64,000 bases of DNA. Origin: Polytrichum commune. Lineage: Eukaryota > Streptophyta > Polytrichopsida > Polytrichales > Polytrichaceae. Below the pieces are notes generated by a model that was given only the letters and a program-made list of their open reading frames with translations, had not been told where the DNA came from and made no database searches. Position 1 is the first letter of the stretch, and every line of letters starts with the position of its first letter. The position numbers and the translations under genes were made by a program. Positions 37,412-47,740 of the stretch are shown in pieces. The stretch spans positions 34,598,001-34,662,000 of the forward strand of contig OX485804.1 in the NCBI GenBank assembly GCA_950295325.1, read 5' to 3'.

Positions 37412-37767
37412 CTTCACACCTCGGGGGGGCAGTGTCTTAAAAAGTTAAGGATATAGGTGCGAACAACCACTATTTTATAGGGGGGTATTACTTTCAATTC
37501 TCTTCTTTTTCACATGCTATCATTATGTAAATTTCTACTTTGGGTTAATAGAAAAATAGCTTGCATTTCTTATAATTCCAAATTACCTATTATTCCATAC
37601 CCCATAGTACTTTAAAGATGTCCAGTGCCATTTTTGATACCCTATATTACTCTTAAGTCCATTTATAATTTTTAGCCCCCATGTTTTTAAAATACCCTAT
37701 CATTTGTTCGCACGTATATTGCTACTCCAACCAATGACTACCCCCCCCCCCCCCCCGAGCTTCACAC
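37412..37767. mobile_element. poly-G/C-ended MITE with 8-bp duplication, copy 2
   Basis: The element starts CTCGGGGGGGCAGTGTCT at 37420 and ends in a C-run plus GAG at 37759 (340 bp). Its own duplication, CTTCACAC, sits at 37412-37419 and 37760-37767. It is almost identical to 36767-37108 across the whole length and in the same orientation. Because the two copies have different target duplications, they arose by two separate insertions rather than by one segmental duplication. Confidence 0.88.
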
Positions 37768-38833
37768 ACAAGCATGGAATTGGTATTGATGGAAGATTTG
37801 GGAGCCATGGCGGCAAGGAGAACATGACAAAATCAATTGCTAATCCTTGGTGTCATGAAAGTTATGGTTGTGTAAATATGGTCAAGAACATGTTTGTGTG
37901 GGATCCCTAGCTCCATCTGCTTCATAGAAGACCAAGGTGAGTATATGGTAAAAACAATTTATAAACACCCCTATCAAATCAAAGCCAAAATGGCAAACAC
38001 AAGATGTAGTGTATTTTTGATACGTGGCACTAAGGCATACTGTACGAAAGTGAAGGTTGTTGTAAGGTAGGTAAGGCACCATAAGGCTAAGAGTAAAGAT
38101 AATTGTCTAAGGTTGTGTATTGTGTGACATGTTAGGAAAATTGACATGTTAGATGTGAATGAAGACTAGATAAAAGTCAATGTATGGAGATTGTTACAAA
38201 TACCCACCGCATATTATGCTTGCAAACTAATTTGAGTATGACTATGTTAATCAAAGAACATTGATAAGTGTTCACACGTTAGACTATTCTTGTTGATTAC
38301 TAGTGCAAAACATGTTGGTGGGTTGCATAACTGGGTGTTAGCAACATCTACTATACATGGAAGAGTGATACTTTTTGTTTACAACCATGAGACGGTTCGG
38401 ACCATGGAAGAAAGCCCCGCCCTTCATGTGTAGTAGTAAAATACGTAAAACAGACTTAGTCTAACTCCCATCACGTTACTCAGCTTCAACTCTCATTATG
38501 TGGACCCTTAAAATATAAAAATAAGATGCTTGAAAAGTTGTGCAAGGAGACTCAAACTCGTATTTGGCTCCCAACATCCCACTTTTATATGTTGAGGACC
38601 ATGTCATTGAGTAATCTTATGCCCGCTTGACAAAAGTTGAGTAAGGGCCACTTCACAGACAAGACTGAGAGCCCGTGACCATTACACTTCAAACACTCTC
38701 ATTGGTGGAAAAGGTGGAGCTAGTCCAAGTTCGCTTTACACTACGCTTTAGGGACCAACGGAGTATGTGAATGCAAGATGGATGTAATGTCTACATGGAT
38801 TCCTACATGGTATCGAATGGATCATGTTTCATG

Positions 38834-40138
38834 GCAAGTTGCAGGGCATAAAATTGACACCCTGGGGGTGTATTTTGCTTCCTAGAGTGTCCTAGGACAC
38901 CCAAATCTCAAACAGGGTGTCCCCGAGGACACCCAAAAATCCTACAAGGGTGTCCTTTTTACACCCAAAAAAAATTCAGGGTGTCCCCTGTACTTGTAGG
39001 GCCTATCAACGTATATGTTTGACAAAGTTTTTGCAAGTTTTTCTTTTTTGACACGCAAAAACTTGCACAAAAAAAAATGCACGTCAATTGACACGTACCG
39101 TGACTTGTGAAGAAAAAAATCACACGTCAATTGACACACTAGAAATTGAAATGACATGTATTACTTGAGTACTGTAAAGTGCAGCTCAAGTATCCGGAAA
39201 ACATAACCCATAACAGTAGGAGAACTTCCTACACTCACTCACATACTTAAGTTCAACTTTGCTCTTGCAATTTCCTTTGTAACCGGGAGCTAGGACGGTG
39301 AATGGAGAGCGAGACTAACTAGGAACATGGCGAGGCAAATGTTTCTATCACCGTGGTGCCTCCACATCCTCCACTCAATATGAGTTTTTTCTTGCTTCCA
39401 ACCAATGTGAGTTTTTCTTGCTTTTCAACCAAAAATGTTTTGAGCAATTCCCTTTCAATCACATGCTTTTAGCCCTATCTGTTTTTCAACAGACTTAACA
39501 CTTCTTCATCGAAATGCTCGTTTATGGCTTCAGAGTTTCATTGACCACTTCTGCACTAATGGAGGGAATCTTTTTGATGAGCGTGGTTTAAAATCAGAGC
39601 TTTGAGGTTTTTTGGATACACTTCATATTTCATGTGGTGGTCTTAAAATGCACCAAGCTTGGATGGTTTATTCTTCCAATTTGGACTATGTTGGAAGATA
39701 TCCTCATATGACAAAGTTGTGGCAAGCTGTTCTTGTAATTCCTGCTAGTACAACTTCTTGTGAGAGAGGATTTTCTACTCAAAATCATATTAAATCTACT
39801 TTACGGTGTAGTTTGGTATTAGAGACTTTGGAAGCACAAATGAGAGTTGCAATGGCAAAAATCCCCATAGAGGCCATTGACTTTGAACAAGTATGGGTAA
39901 AGTGGTGTGCTATGAAAGGCCGCTGCTTGTAGGTTTGATTTGCATTGCAATTTATGATATGTAGTGATTTTTTTAATTTTTAATTGAAAATTTGAAATGA
40001 TATTATGTATTTTTCAAAATTGTACCTATTTTGACAAAAAGAAATTTTCAAGAGAAATTTATGAGGACACCCAAAAATTGGAGCAGGGTGTCCCCTAGAA
40101 ATTTGGCTAGGGTGTCAAATTTATGGCCTGGCAAGTTG
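38834..40138 (+). mobile_element. hAT element, 1,289 bp, with TIRs and 8-bp duplication
   Basis: TIRs CAGGGCATAAAATTGACACC (38842) and its inverted partner GGTGTCAAATTTATGGCCTG (to 40130) match at all but two positions. The duplication GCAAGTTG lies at 38834-38841 and 40131-40138. Both ends carry clustered GGGTGTCC/GGACACCC motifs (about eight near the left end, three near the right), the kind of subterminal repeats that hAT transposases bind. The CAGGG start, 8-bp duplication and internal dimerisation domain together establish hAT. It kept only the 3' part of the transposase and is non-autonomous. Confidence 0.93.
39492..39932 (+). pseudogene. hAT transposase C-terminal (dimerisation) fragment, interrupted
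   Basis: In one frame, 39492-39602 reads ...LHRNARLWLQSFIDHFC... and ends in NLFDERGLKSEL followed by TGA at 39603-39605. The same frame continues as TLHISCGG to a natural stop at 39930-39932. The segment KLWQAVLVIPASTTSCERGF, then STQNHIKSTLRCSL and ETLEAQMRVA, is the hAT C-terminal dimerisation domain (Dimer_Tnp_hAT type), with the characteristic P-AS-x-x-CERxFS core. The zinc-finger and RNase-H-like catalytic parts are absent. It lies inside the bounded hAT element and is transcribed outward to its right end. Best known relatives are annotated as zinc finger protein 862-like in plants (from memory). Confidence 0.85.
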
Positions 40139-40449
40139 GATTATTTTCAAAAACCACCTCTTGGAGGTAGGCCTACCACAAGACCAGGAGATCACAACAC
40201 TTCAAACACTCACAACCGTTGATTTATTCCACTTAATCATGTGTGAGGACCCGCATGATTAGAAATTCATTGAAATGACATTTGGTTGAGGGCACGGTCA
40301 CATATGACTTCACACTACACTTGAGAGTCCATGACCACACTACATGAGTTTGGAGGTGTGTTGGGATGGCCTTTGGATACTTTCTTTTGGGCTCTCACAA
40401 TTTCATGGTCACGGCTCTTGGCTTGTGTGTGATGTGGCCCTAACTTTAG

Positions 40450-43250
40450 CTCTAAGTCTGGCAACTTCTAGGTACTAAACTCTTGCATGTTAGGAGAATC
40501 ACATGCCCTTTTTTCTCACCCATGAGTATTCCTTTTGCCATCCACTTAATTAGTCACGTTCTTAAATCTTTAAGTACATGTGGCTAATAGTCACTAGGCC
40601 TCACCTATCAAGACCAAAAAGGATGGAGTTGACTCTTGGCATGTCACCATTTGACTTTGTTAAGTATTATCTTGGAAGCACCACACATGATGTATTATGT
40701 GATCACTTAGGCATGTAACTTTAGGGGGGAAATGCAGGCGAGATGGAATTATCGCATATGAGTGATTTCTAATTCATGGATGGAGGGAAATTGCGAATGC
40801 AAAGGTATCTCTCGTTCATCCAACATAAAAGTCCTGAAACAATATGCATTTCAAAGTTTAAAAAAAAAGTTCGTTTGACACATCAAAATTGGCTTTAAAG
40901 ACCCCAAAATAGTAATAACATGTTCACTATACAGTAGGTTTGTTGTTTATTCATCAAGATTTGAGTTCACTTGACTACCATAGTTTGATAGTCAATCCAA
41001 CACAAAATAAATTCTAAAAATCAAGGTTGAATTATTTTGACTATGATAGATACAATTTGTTGGAACAGCTTTAATTTACCTCATATTTTCCTGGAATATG
41101 GTAAATTATCACTCTACACAAACTTATGTAGGGTTGATAATCCACTATAGGGTATTATATAAGGGAGGGGTCTGCATTATATTCCAAGTCGTCCTCAGTC
41201 AACACAACAAAGAATATGGGTTCACATGAAATTGCAAGAGTGTGTACTAAGAACTTGGTCTATGCCCTTATTAAATGTTGGGCCTCAACTTCACATAGAA
41301 GATGCGCTTATTTGGAATTGTCCAACTCAAGAAAGTTGGTACATGAAACAAATTACAATCTTTAATAATAACTTTGTGATTTGAAAATTTTGTGCAAAAT
41401 ATATGAATTCAGCAAACATTTTCAAGATGTGAGGAGGTTTGAAGAGCAAATGTTTTATGAACAAGTTTATGGAGCTTGATTGTGCTAAGAGGAATTTTTT
41501 TTGGAGTTGTGTCAAACTAAGAAGACGTAGACAATCAAACATAGTAGCACCTCCAACAACAACAAGTGAAATGTGAAGTTGTTTTACAAAAGATATGGAC
41601 AAATACATACAAGAGGACTACCGGGGCTTCATCTCTCACATTTACATATCCCACATGGACTATGGACACCTCATGGGGAGAATTTGTACACTAAAACGTG
41701 TTGTTTATGTAATGTGCAATGTGAACTAGATGGAATTGTGAGCATGCCATAGGAAAAGCGTCAAAATAATTAAACATTATTATTGTAAAGTGTTGGACCA
41801 ACTTTGGCAGTTTAAATAATTATCCAGGACATATGTGTCGGACTGACCATCAAGCTACGATAATTCAAGGTCTTTGATCACAATGTAGGGTGTACATTGT
41901 TAATAGTAGAGATCCATGGTCCTACAATAGTATTATACATTGCCAGGGAGTAAATCGTGAGTGGTATGGAACGCGTAGATATTCACGACACCTATCGAGG
42001 GGGAGGGTGAAATCCTCGATTACTATGTAAAGTCCATATGTTATTAGTTGTAGATATAATAACTCCTAAATCAAGGTCTGATATCCCAAAATAGTCTCAA
42101 ATAGAGATTTAGAGTATCATTAACTATCACTAATATAAATATCAAAATATGTTGTATTGTTTTTCAATATCAATATATATAGAGAGAGAATGATATAGTC
42201 ACTAAGCTAGTGTTTGGCGTTGGCCATCACTAGTTTATCATTATAGATGAAGGGCCGTACTTTTTGTTTGTGATCGGAAGACAGTTATGGTTGCAAACTA
42301 ATTAAATTTTGAATATTTAAAAAAAACAAAAGAATTGCCCCTCTCATGCAACAGTGATTGACATTTACCCATATATAAAATTTTACTAAAAGTAATTTTT
42401 CTGACCACTAAGTTATATCATACTTTTTGTTGTGCATACTAACTACTCATGTTATTTGGTAGAAAATGATACCTAATGAAATGTTATAGCAATGTGAAAC
42501 TCCAAATGGTAACCCACACTAATTAGACAAAACATTGCAACCCTTAATGTAGAGGATCTTGGAAACCAATACCCCACACAAAAGCAACACCTATAAACAC
42601 CTCCTAGTCACCAACACTCTACTACCTTGAACCCTTTCCCATGGAAAAGGAGTGCCCAGGCCTAGGGAGTGACGGGTTTAGGTGCCCTTAGTGGCGCCAC
42701 TGCATACAGGCCGCCACTACATCCATACATGGTATGTAACGGGCTACACTTTATCTCAAGTCGGTTCAAACCGGGTTAGGGTGGCTTGTCAATGCTTATT
42801 CTAGCCATTCTATTCACATAAGGGGTGGGGAGATGATTCAAGTTCACAAAGCCTAGGAGGTAGGCCCACAAAGCCAAGGGGGTCGGTTTTGGGCAACAAA
42901 GGGGGTTGGTGCCTGGGATGCAAAGGGACGGTTCTACGACCGAACTGGCTGGGATTATGGAGGTGGCCGTGTTGGGCTAGCTTTGATGTAGCTTGGGCTA
43001 GTACCCAACTATGTTGTGTTGGTTCTAGGCAATGAAGGTAGGGGGTCCTCGTCATATGCAAGATCATTGTACGCATGGCCTAGGGATCGGTTTAAGGAAG
43101 CTACTGTAGTGGTTTTGACTTTGGATATTCATCGAATATTCAATTGAGGCTTCTTCTTCCTCTTCTTCTTCTTACTCATGTTTAGCCCAAAGGCTAATAT
43201 GATTATATTTTTTTATGTCAACCACATAGCCCTATGTATGTGCAATAGCT
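40450..43250. other. unassigned AT-rich sequence
   Basis: No gene supported. The minus frame 42810-43076 covers a GC-richer patch (42.6-43.1 kb) with no recognised domain. A CTTCTT run lies near 43144-43172. Confidence 0.45.
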
Positions 43251-43685
43251 TAAAGGTTCCATGTAGGCCGCTCACCCACTAGATGCTAGATAACAGTGGG
43301 TTGGAGGTGTTCATATGTAGTTAAGCACAAGCCACCATCCAACCACATTTTGGTGGTACACTAGAATGTGGAGGGCCGTGGACACATGTTGCTAGACTTC
43401 CATGCGTCCAGTAAAGAATCTTTAACCTACAAGTGTTAGTCACCAAAAGATAAAGACCGGTTGAAGAGTAAAAGAAACTTATGTCATTCTACAACTCCAT
43501 CCCTTATGACCATGAGAAGGAGGTTAGTAGGTGGGCTCGGATTCGAGAAGATGGAAGTAGCTACTTAACACATACTCCGGGGGGAGTATGAACTTCCCCA
43601 CCGAATTCCCTCCACATTTGAGCATGTTTGTCCTTAATCACACTAGAATCTTACGGGTGAGCGGTCTACATGGAAACGTACCCTA
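43251..43685. mobile_element. TIR element, family C copy 1
   Basis: TTCCATGTAGGCCGCTCACCC near the left end is mirrored by GGGTGAGCGGTCTACATGGAA near the right end (to about 43684). Interior blocks (CTAGATxxTAGATAA, ACTAGAATGTGGAGGG, ACTTxCATGCxTCCA, ACAAGTGTxxGTCAC) recur in order at 62514-62730, and the right third recurs at 63110-63498. A small CATACTCC...GGAGTATG palindrome lies near 43570. Target duplication not clear. Confidence 0.75.
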
Positions 43686-44670
43686 AAGCACCCTCTACAT
43701 TGGCATCTAGTGGAGAAGGGCCTTTAGTTCCATGTGTTACATGTGGGGCGATGTGACAATCCCGATTTTGAGTCTATAGATTATCTTTAGGGGAGAACTA
43801 TGGCATGATCTAATTCCAAGGGTATTGGCCTTGTAGTTTGGCCCACCACAGTGACCATGTTGTGGGACCAATACATAACTGACACTTGGTAGCAACATAA
43901 GTGATACATGGCACACTACATGTTGGTGACCATTGATGACTATTCAAGAAGCTTGTGAAATCCTCAAATTTTTGGCCCATTCGCTCATACTTTGGACTCT
44001 AGAGTGAGGGTCAAACTCCAGTCGTTCAATCCACATTTTTGTGATTTTGTTTGAAACTAACAAGTTCATGAATACAATCTCAACGCATAAATTAGCCAAC
44101 ATATTTGAATGGGCCATATGTGATAAATTTGTATACCCAATTAGGTGGATAGTGAGTATAATACTAGTAGAAACATGGTACCAAACAACATGGTTGTGGA
44201 CAATTACTTTGTTAGATTGACATGCTTAATGAAATGAAATTGATCTAAAAATCTAAGATGTCAAGAACTCAAGGGATCAAATTGCACTCCTCGTAGATTG
44301 CTTGTGCCAATTTTACAAGCACGTTGTTTGAGACCTTATGGTTTACAGCCGATATGTTTTCTAAGACAAATGTACCTAATTTGGTTACTTATCTTCATTG
44401 GACACTACATGTGAGTGGTACGTGATTTGGTGTGATTCCAAAAACGGAAGTCCAAAAAGCCTGTGTTTACAAAGATTGGATTCCATGCTCAAAAATAAGA
44501 TAATCATTATGAGTTCAATAGTCAACATAATTGGGGGTGGGGGAGGGGTCTATATGAGCATTTAATGAGCACAAAATATCTACCTCTATAATGAATAAGA
44601 AATTCATCTGAGCTCCAAAAATCACAAGGATAAGTTGCTTACAACCTCGACTTGGATTTGCTAACCATCG

Positions 44671-44939
44671 TACCGTAGTACCATAGCTGGTTCGTTAAAA
44701 AATAATTCTAAAAATAAAAAACGTAAAAATTATGAAATTATGAAGACAAAAAAAAGAAAAGAAAATTAATTAATTTTTGCAATCTTTTGGTGTTTCTAAG
44801 CCATTTAAGGTCATTTTTACTGATTTTTTTGCTAAAAATGAAAATTGAGAAATTCAGTTTTTTGAGAGGCGAACCTTATTTTTTCAAAATAAATAAATAT
44901 TCGTTCGCCAGGGGACGAACCAGCTATTGTGTTACGGTA
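44671..44939. mobile_element. small TA-flanked TIR element
   Basis: The left end CCGTAGTACCATAGCTGGTT and CGTT are mirrored on the right by GACGAACCAGCTATTGTGTT and ACGG, with three mismatches in about 24. TA flanks both sides (44671-44672, 44938-44939). About 265 bp, very AT-rich inside. The right TA is shared with the adjoining pogo element. TA duplication suggests a Tc1/mariner-type mobiliser. Confidence 0.75.
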
Positions 44940-46021
44940 CTACAATCATGCCTCTTTAATACCACACTTGATAATATGTCAACCTCGATATAATGACACA
45001 CGTTTTGTACACCAAACTTTCTAGTTAAACTCTACCTCCAAAATACGACAATGACATTGTTAATATGACATCCTTAGACCCCCAAAAACGTCGTATCATA
45101 GAGGTAGTAAATGCATATATGACGGCTCCCACACATGTATAAGTGCAAAATTGATATTAATACTATGTAACTTTCACATATGAAATGTGGATCAAAGATT
45201 TTTTAATGTAAATTTATGTTAAAACATGGGAACTAAGGGAGCTAGGTTCTCTATGTCAAAACCTAATCAAGATATTCATCAGCTTCTAACTCTTGTGCAG
45301 TAGTTCTTCACGTAAACCCTAAACCAAGGCGCACAATTTGTTTTCAAGTATTTTGAACTCAATATTTACCAAGTTGCTTTGATTTGCATATTGTTTGAAA
45401 GCTTTAGAAATTCCACTTCTTTTGGTGGTAGTTTTGTCCATTGCAGCTTGGACAAGATGAGATGCCATTTGAGGACTATCTAGTAACGAACGGTGAAGAC
45501 ATCATTGAAGCTAAATATTGCATGTCAGAGTTGGTTGATATGGCGTTGGGACGGAGACTAGAACCACCTATTTTTTACCTTAATGCAAAGCCTTTGGACT
45601 CTTTAGATGTTGATGAGAGACCACAACCAATTACGAAATTGGCGGATACTCAACATCACGCTCAATTGTTAGCTATAGTTTTTTATGACAACTCATTGAA
45701 GTTTACTTTTGCATACATAATGAAACTACACACCATAACGAAGAAGCTCAATAAGATGCATGTTAATAATTTAAAGTGGCAACATCAATGGACTATTGAT
45801 TCCATCTTCAAATCCACATAAACTTGCATGTTTCTAAAGACATTCGAAAGAATATTTGTTCCACATATGCAGCAAAATATATGATGTGTGCGTTTCATGA
45901 AATACCTTGTTATTATGACAAAGAGGTCCAATTGTCATATTATCAAATATGTGACACCTCGATAGTACGACGGTTTTCTTGTTTCCCAAAGGTGTCATAT
46001 TAAAGAGGCAAGAGTGTAGTT
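44938..46021 (+). mobile_element. pogo-like element, 1,080 bp, deletion derivative
   Basis: TIRs CTACAATCATGCCTCTTTAA (44940) and the inverted TTAAAGAGGCAAGAGTGTAG (to 46019) match at most positions. TA precedes the left end; the right flank is TT, one change away. CCTCTTTAATATGACA-type ends and repeated ATATGACA/TGTCATAT subterminal motifs fit plant pogo/Lemi-type elements. It retains only the transposase C-terminus (45441-45821). Confidence 0.8.
45441..45821 (+). pseudogene. pogo/Tigger-like transposase C-terminal fragment
   Basis: This 126-codon frame reads MPFEDYLVTNGEDIIEAKYC near the start (an acidic linker like the one in the 2.4-kb remnant), then HHAQLLAIVFYDNSLKFTFA, LHTITKKLNKMHVNNL and ends KWQHQWTIDSIFKST. 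The last part aligns with the C-terminus of plant Tigger-like transposases. Its QWTIDSIF is one residue from the PIP consensus QxxIxx(F/Y)(F/Y), the first aromatic being Ile. No upstream catalytic frame exists inside the 1,080-bp element, so it cannot transpose itself. A start codon is not established; the frame begins inside the protein. Confidence 0.65.
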
Positions 46022-47074
46022 GCGTGTTTCCGTGTACTAGGGGAAGTTGCTAGTCAAGAAAAGTAACCATTTAAGACCCATCTACCTTAGTGCTACATAA
46101 GTAAAGTGTGGCTAGATGGCAAAGCCAAATATCTATACAAGGGATTATCATTTCCTGTGCACCCAAGATCTGGCTCAGAAAATAAAACCCTCTGACACTG
46201 CCTAAATTCTGTTGTTGGAACTCGGACAAAGGTTTGGACCCGTGCTCCTTTTTGACGAATCTTTCATGAAAACGAAGATCAAATCATATCTTTTCCAAAA
46301 TGGATGTAGAGAAGTTTGAGCTTCTTACGATTTAGTCCAAACTAAGAACTCTATGATTTCTCATGTTGTCCTCTAACACAAATATTGGCCTCCCAATCCA
46401 TATTCTCCGCCTCTGTCCCACATCAAAGCATCCAAAGTGTCCAACTTCAATGAAGCCTTGCCCCTACTGGTTGGTCCTAAACACCCATCTCACACGGAAC
46501 TATAACTGTGACTTGGACGTGATTCACATTTACTCCTTTAAGGATCATGTAAATTACTTTTCTACACACATATTAACTCTCATCATTATGGTTCGCGATG
46601 GTGGCAATTAGTGCTAGTCGGCATATAATTTGATTGTGGGGTGCAAGTGCATAAGTCACAAACCTTTTTAGCCAACCTCTTTAGGAATCGTCTTGTTGAT
46701 TGTTTTCAAACCCTCAAAACTTGCATCAAATTATAACTGACCTCAACAATTGCTAATCCGTAAAATTATTTAGCATTTGTTGATCTATAACATTAGTTAT
46801 ATTATGTAGGTGGTACTGTCATTGAGACTTGCTATTGCTTCTGGAAACATGAGTGGATCTTAATGGGATTCATTGCAATATTCAATTTGCTCAAGTCTAC
46901 TATCAAACGCTTCAATGAAACCCTCAAACTCCAGTCTTGGATATTATTACTAGCTACTTCATCCCTCGAAAATATTCAAGCTCCCTTGCAGACATCATAA
47001 CATCTTTGCAAAAAAAAAAATTAAACTCATGTTTGTGATCACAATCACATTGAAAACTCAACACAATTAAAATT

Positions 47075-47320
47075 GGGGGTCATTTAGGTGTCACTTACAA
47101 GTGTAGAAGTAGACTTGCATATCATAAGTCACAATAATGAAATGTGGCTTATGTATTGCATGATACAACATCGTTTGCCTATAGTCTTGGATGTAGTTGA
47201 TGTATGATGGTTGAGGATACCTTCCTTTTTATATGTTTATTTTATTTTTCATTTCCATGTAATGTGATTTTTTTCCATTTTCACTTTTCTTTTGACATGC
47301 AAGATTAATTTCAAATTTTA
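47075..47320. repeat. dispersed repeat I, copy 2
   Basis: Same order of blocks as 23885-24150 in the same orientation, including GTGTCACTTACAAGTGTAGA and the T-rich tail. This copy is more AT-shifted. Confidence 0.6.
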
Positions 47321-47524
47321 TATGTCTTTCTTTTGGCTAGTGACTAGTGCAAAAAGAAGCCTTGGTTTGGACCCCCTTTACTTGATGTCAAAAAACTTTT
47401 GAAGAAAGTGAATTCATCTGTGAGTCAACTGCTACTTAACTTGCTTATGCCAAATATTTACACATCTTTTAGAGCTTGATAAGTACGTTATATTACCACC
47501 CACAATATCCTTGGCGTTGAACGT

Positions 47525-47740
47525 AACATTACCCAACTTCTTGGCAATGTTCCATGGGACCATGTATTAGGCGAGAATAATTCTCCAATTTTGGGATTCC
47601 ATGTTTATGGGAGCACTTAGGTTGTGCACTCTAGTGTTTTCAACAAGCAACTATAATCTATCAAAGTGGTTTCTAACTGCAACCTCTTTCTTTGGAAAGA
47701 GACCATCGTCTAGTCACTTAGTAAAGTTATGAATGTTCAA
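47525..47740. repeat. dispersed repeat J, copy 1
   Basis: Shared with 61625-61840: AACATTACxCAACTTCTTGGC, GGGATTCCxTGTTTATGG, ACTTAGGxTxTGxA, ACAAxCAACTATAA, CTTTGGAA(A/G)GAGACCATC. One plus frame reads NITQLLGNVPWD...ILGFHVYGS with stops; conservation of these residues in both copies hints at a decayed coding segment, but I cannot name it. Confidence 0.55.

Larger units (their letters stand above)
38642..40443. mobile_element. PIF/Harbinger-like MITE, family P copy 2, split by a hAT element
   Basis: Ends GGGCCACTTCACAGACAAGA (38645) and CTTGTGTGTGATGTGGCCC (to 40440) are inverted copies, each flanked by TAA (38642-38644, 40441-40443). It is in the opposite orientation to 31517-32014. After removal of the inserted 38842-40130 segment and one 8-bp duplication, 499 bp remain, matching the 498-bp sister copy. 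Confidence 0.9.
44400..46090. repeat. dispersed repeat E, copy 2, interrupted by two insertions
   Basis: Similarity to 7594-7935 stops near 44670 (GGATTTGCTAACCATCGTA) and resumes near 46033 (TACTAGGGGAAGTTGCTAG, then AAGTAACCATTTAAGACCCA). The intervening segment is fully accounted for by the TIR elements at 44673-44937 and 44940-46019. Confidence 0.7.

Noticed and set aside
36759-37767. A short LTR retrotransposon with two 340-bp direct LTRs
   Set aside because: Each copy has its own inverted ends and its own 8-bp duplication, so they are independent DNA elements.
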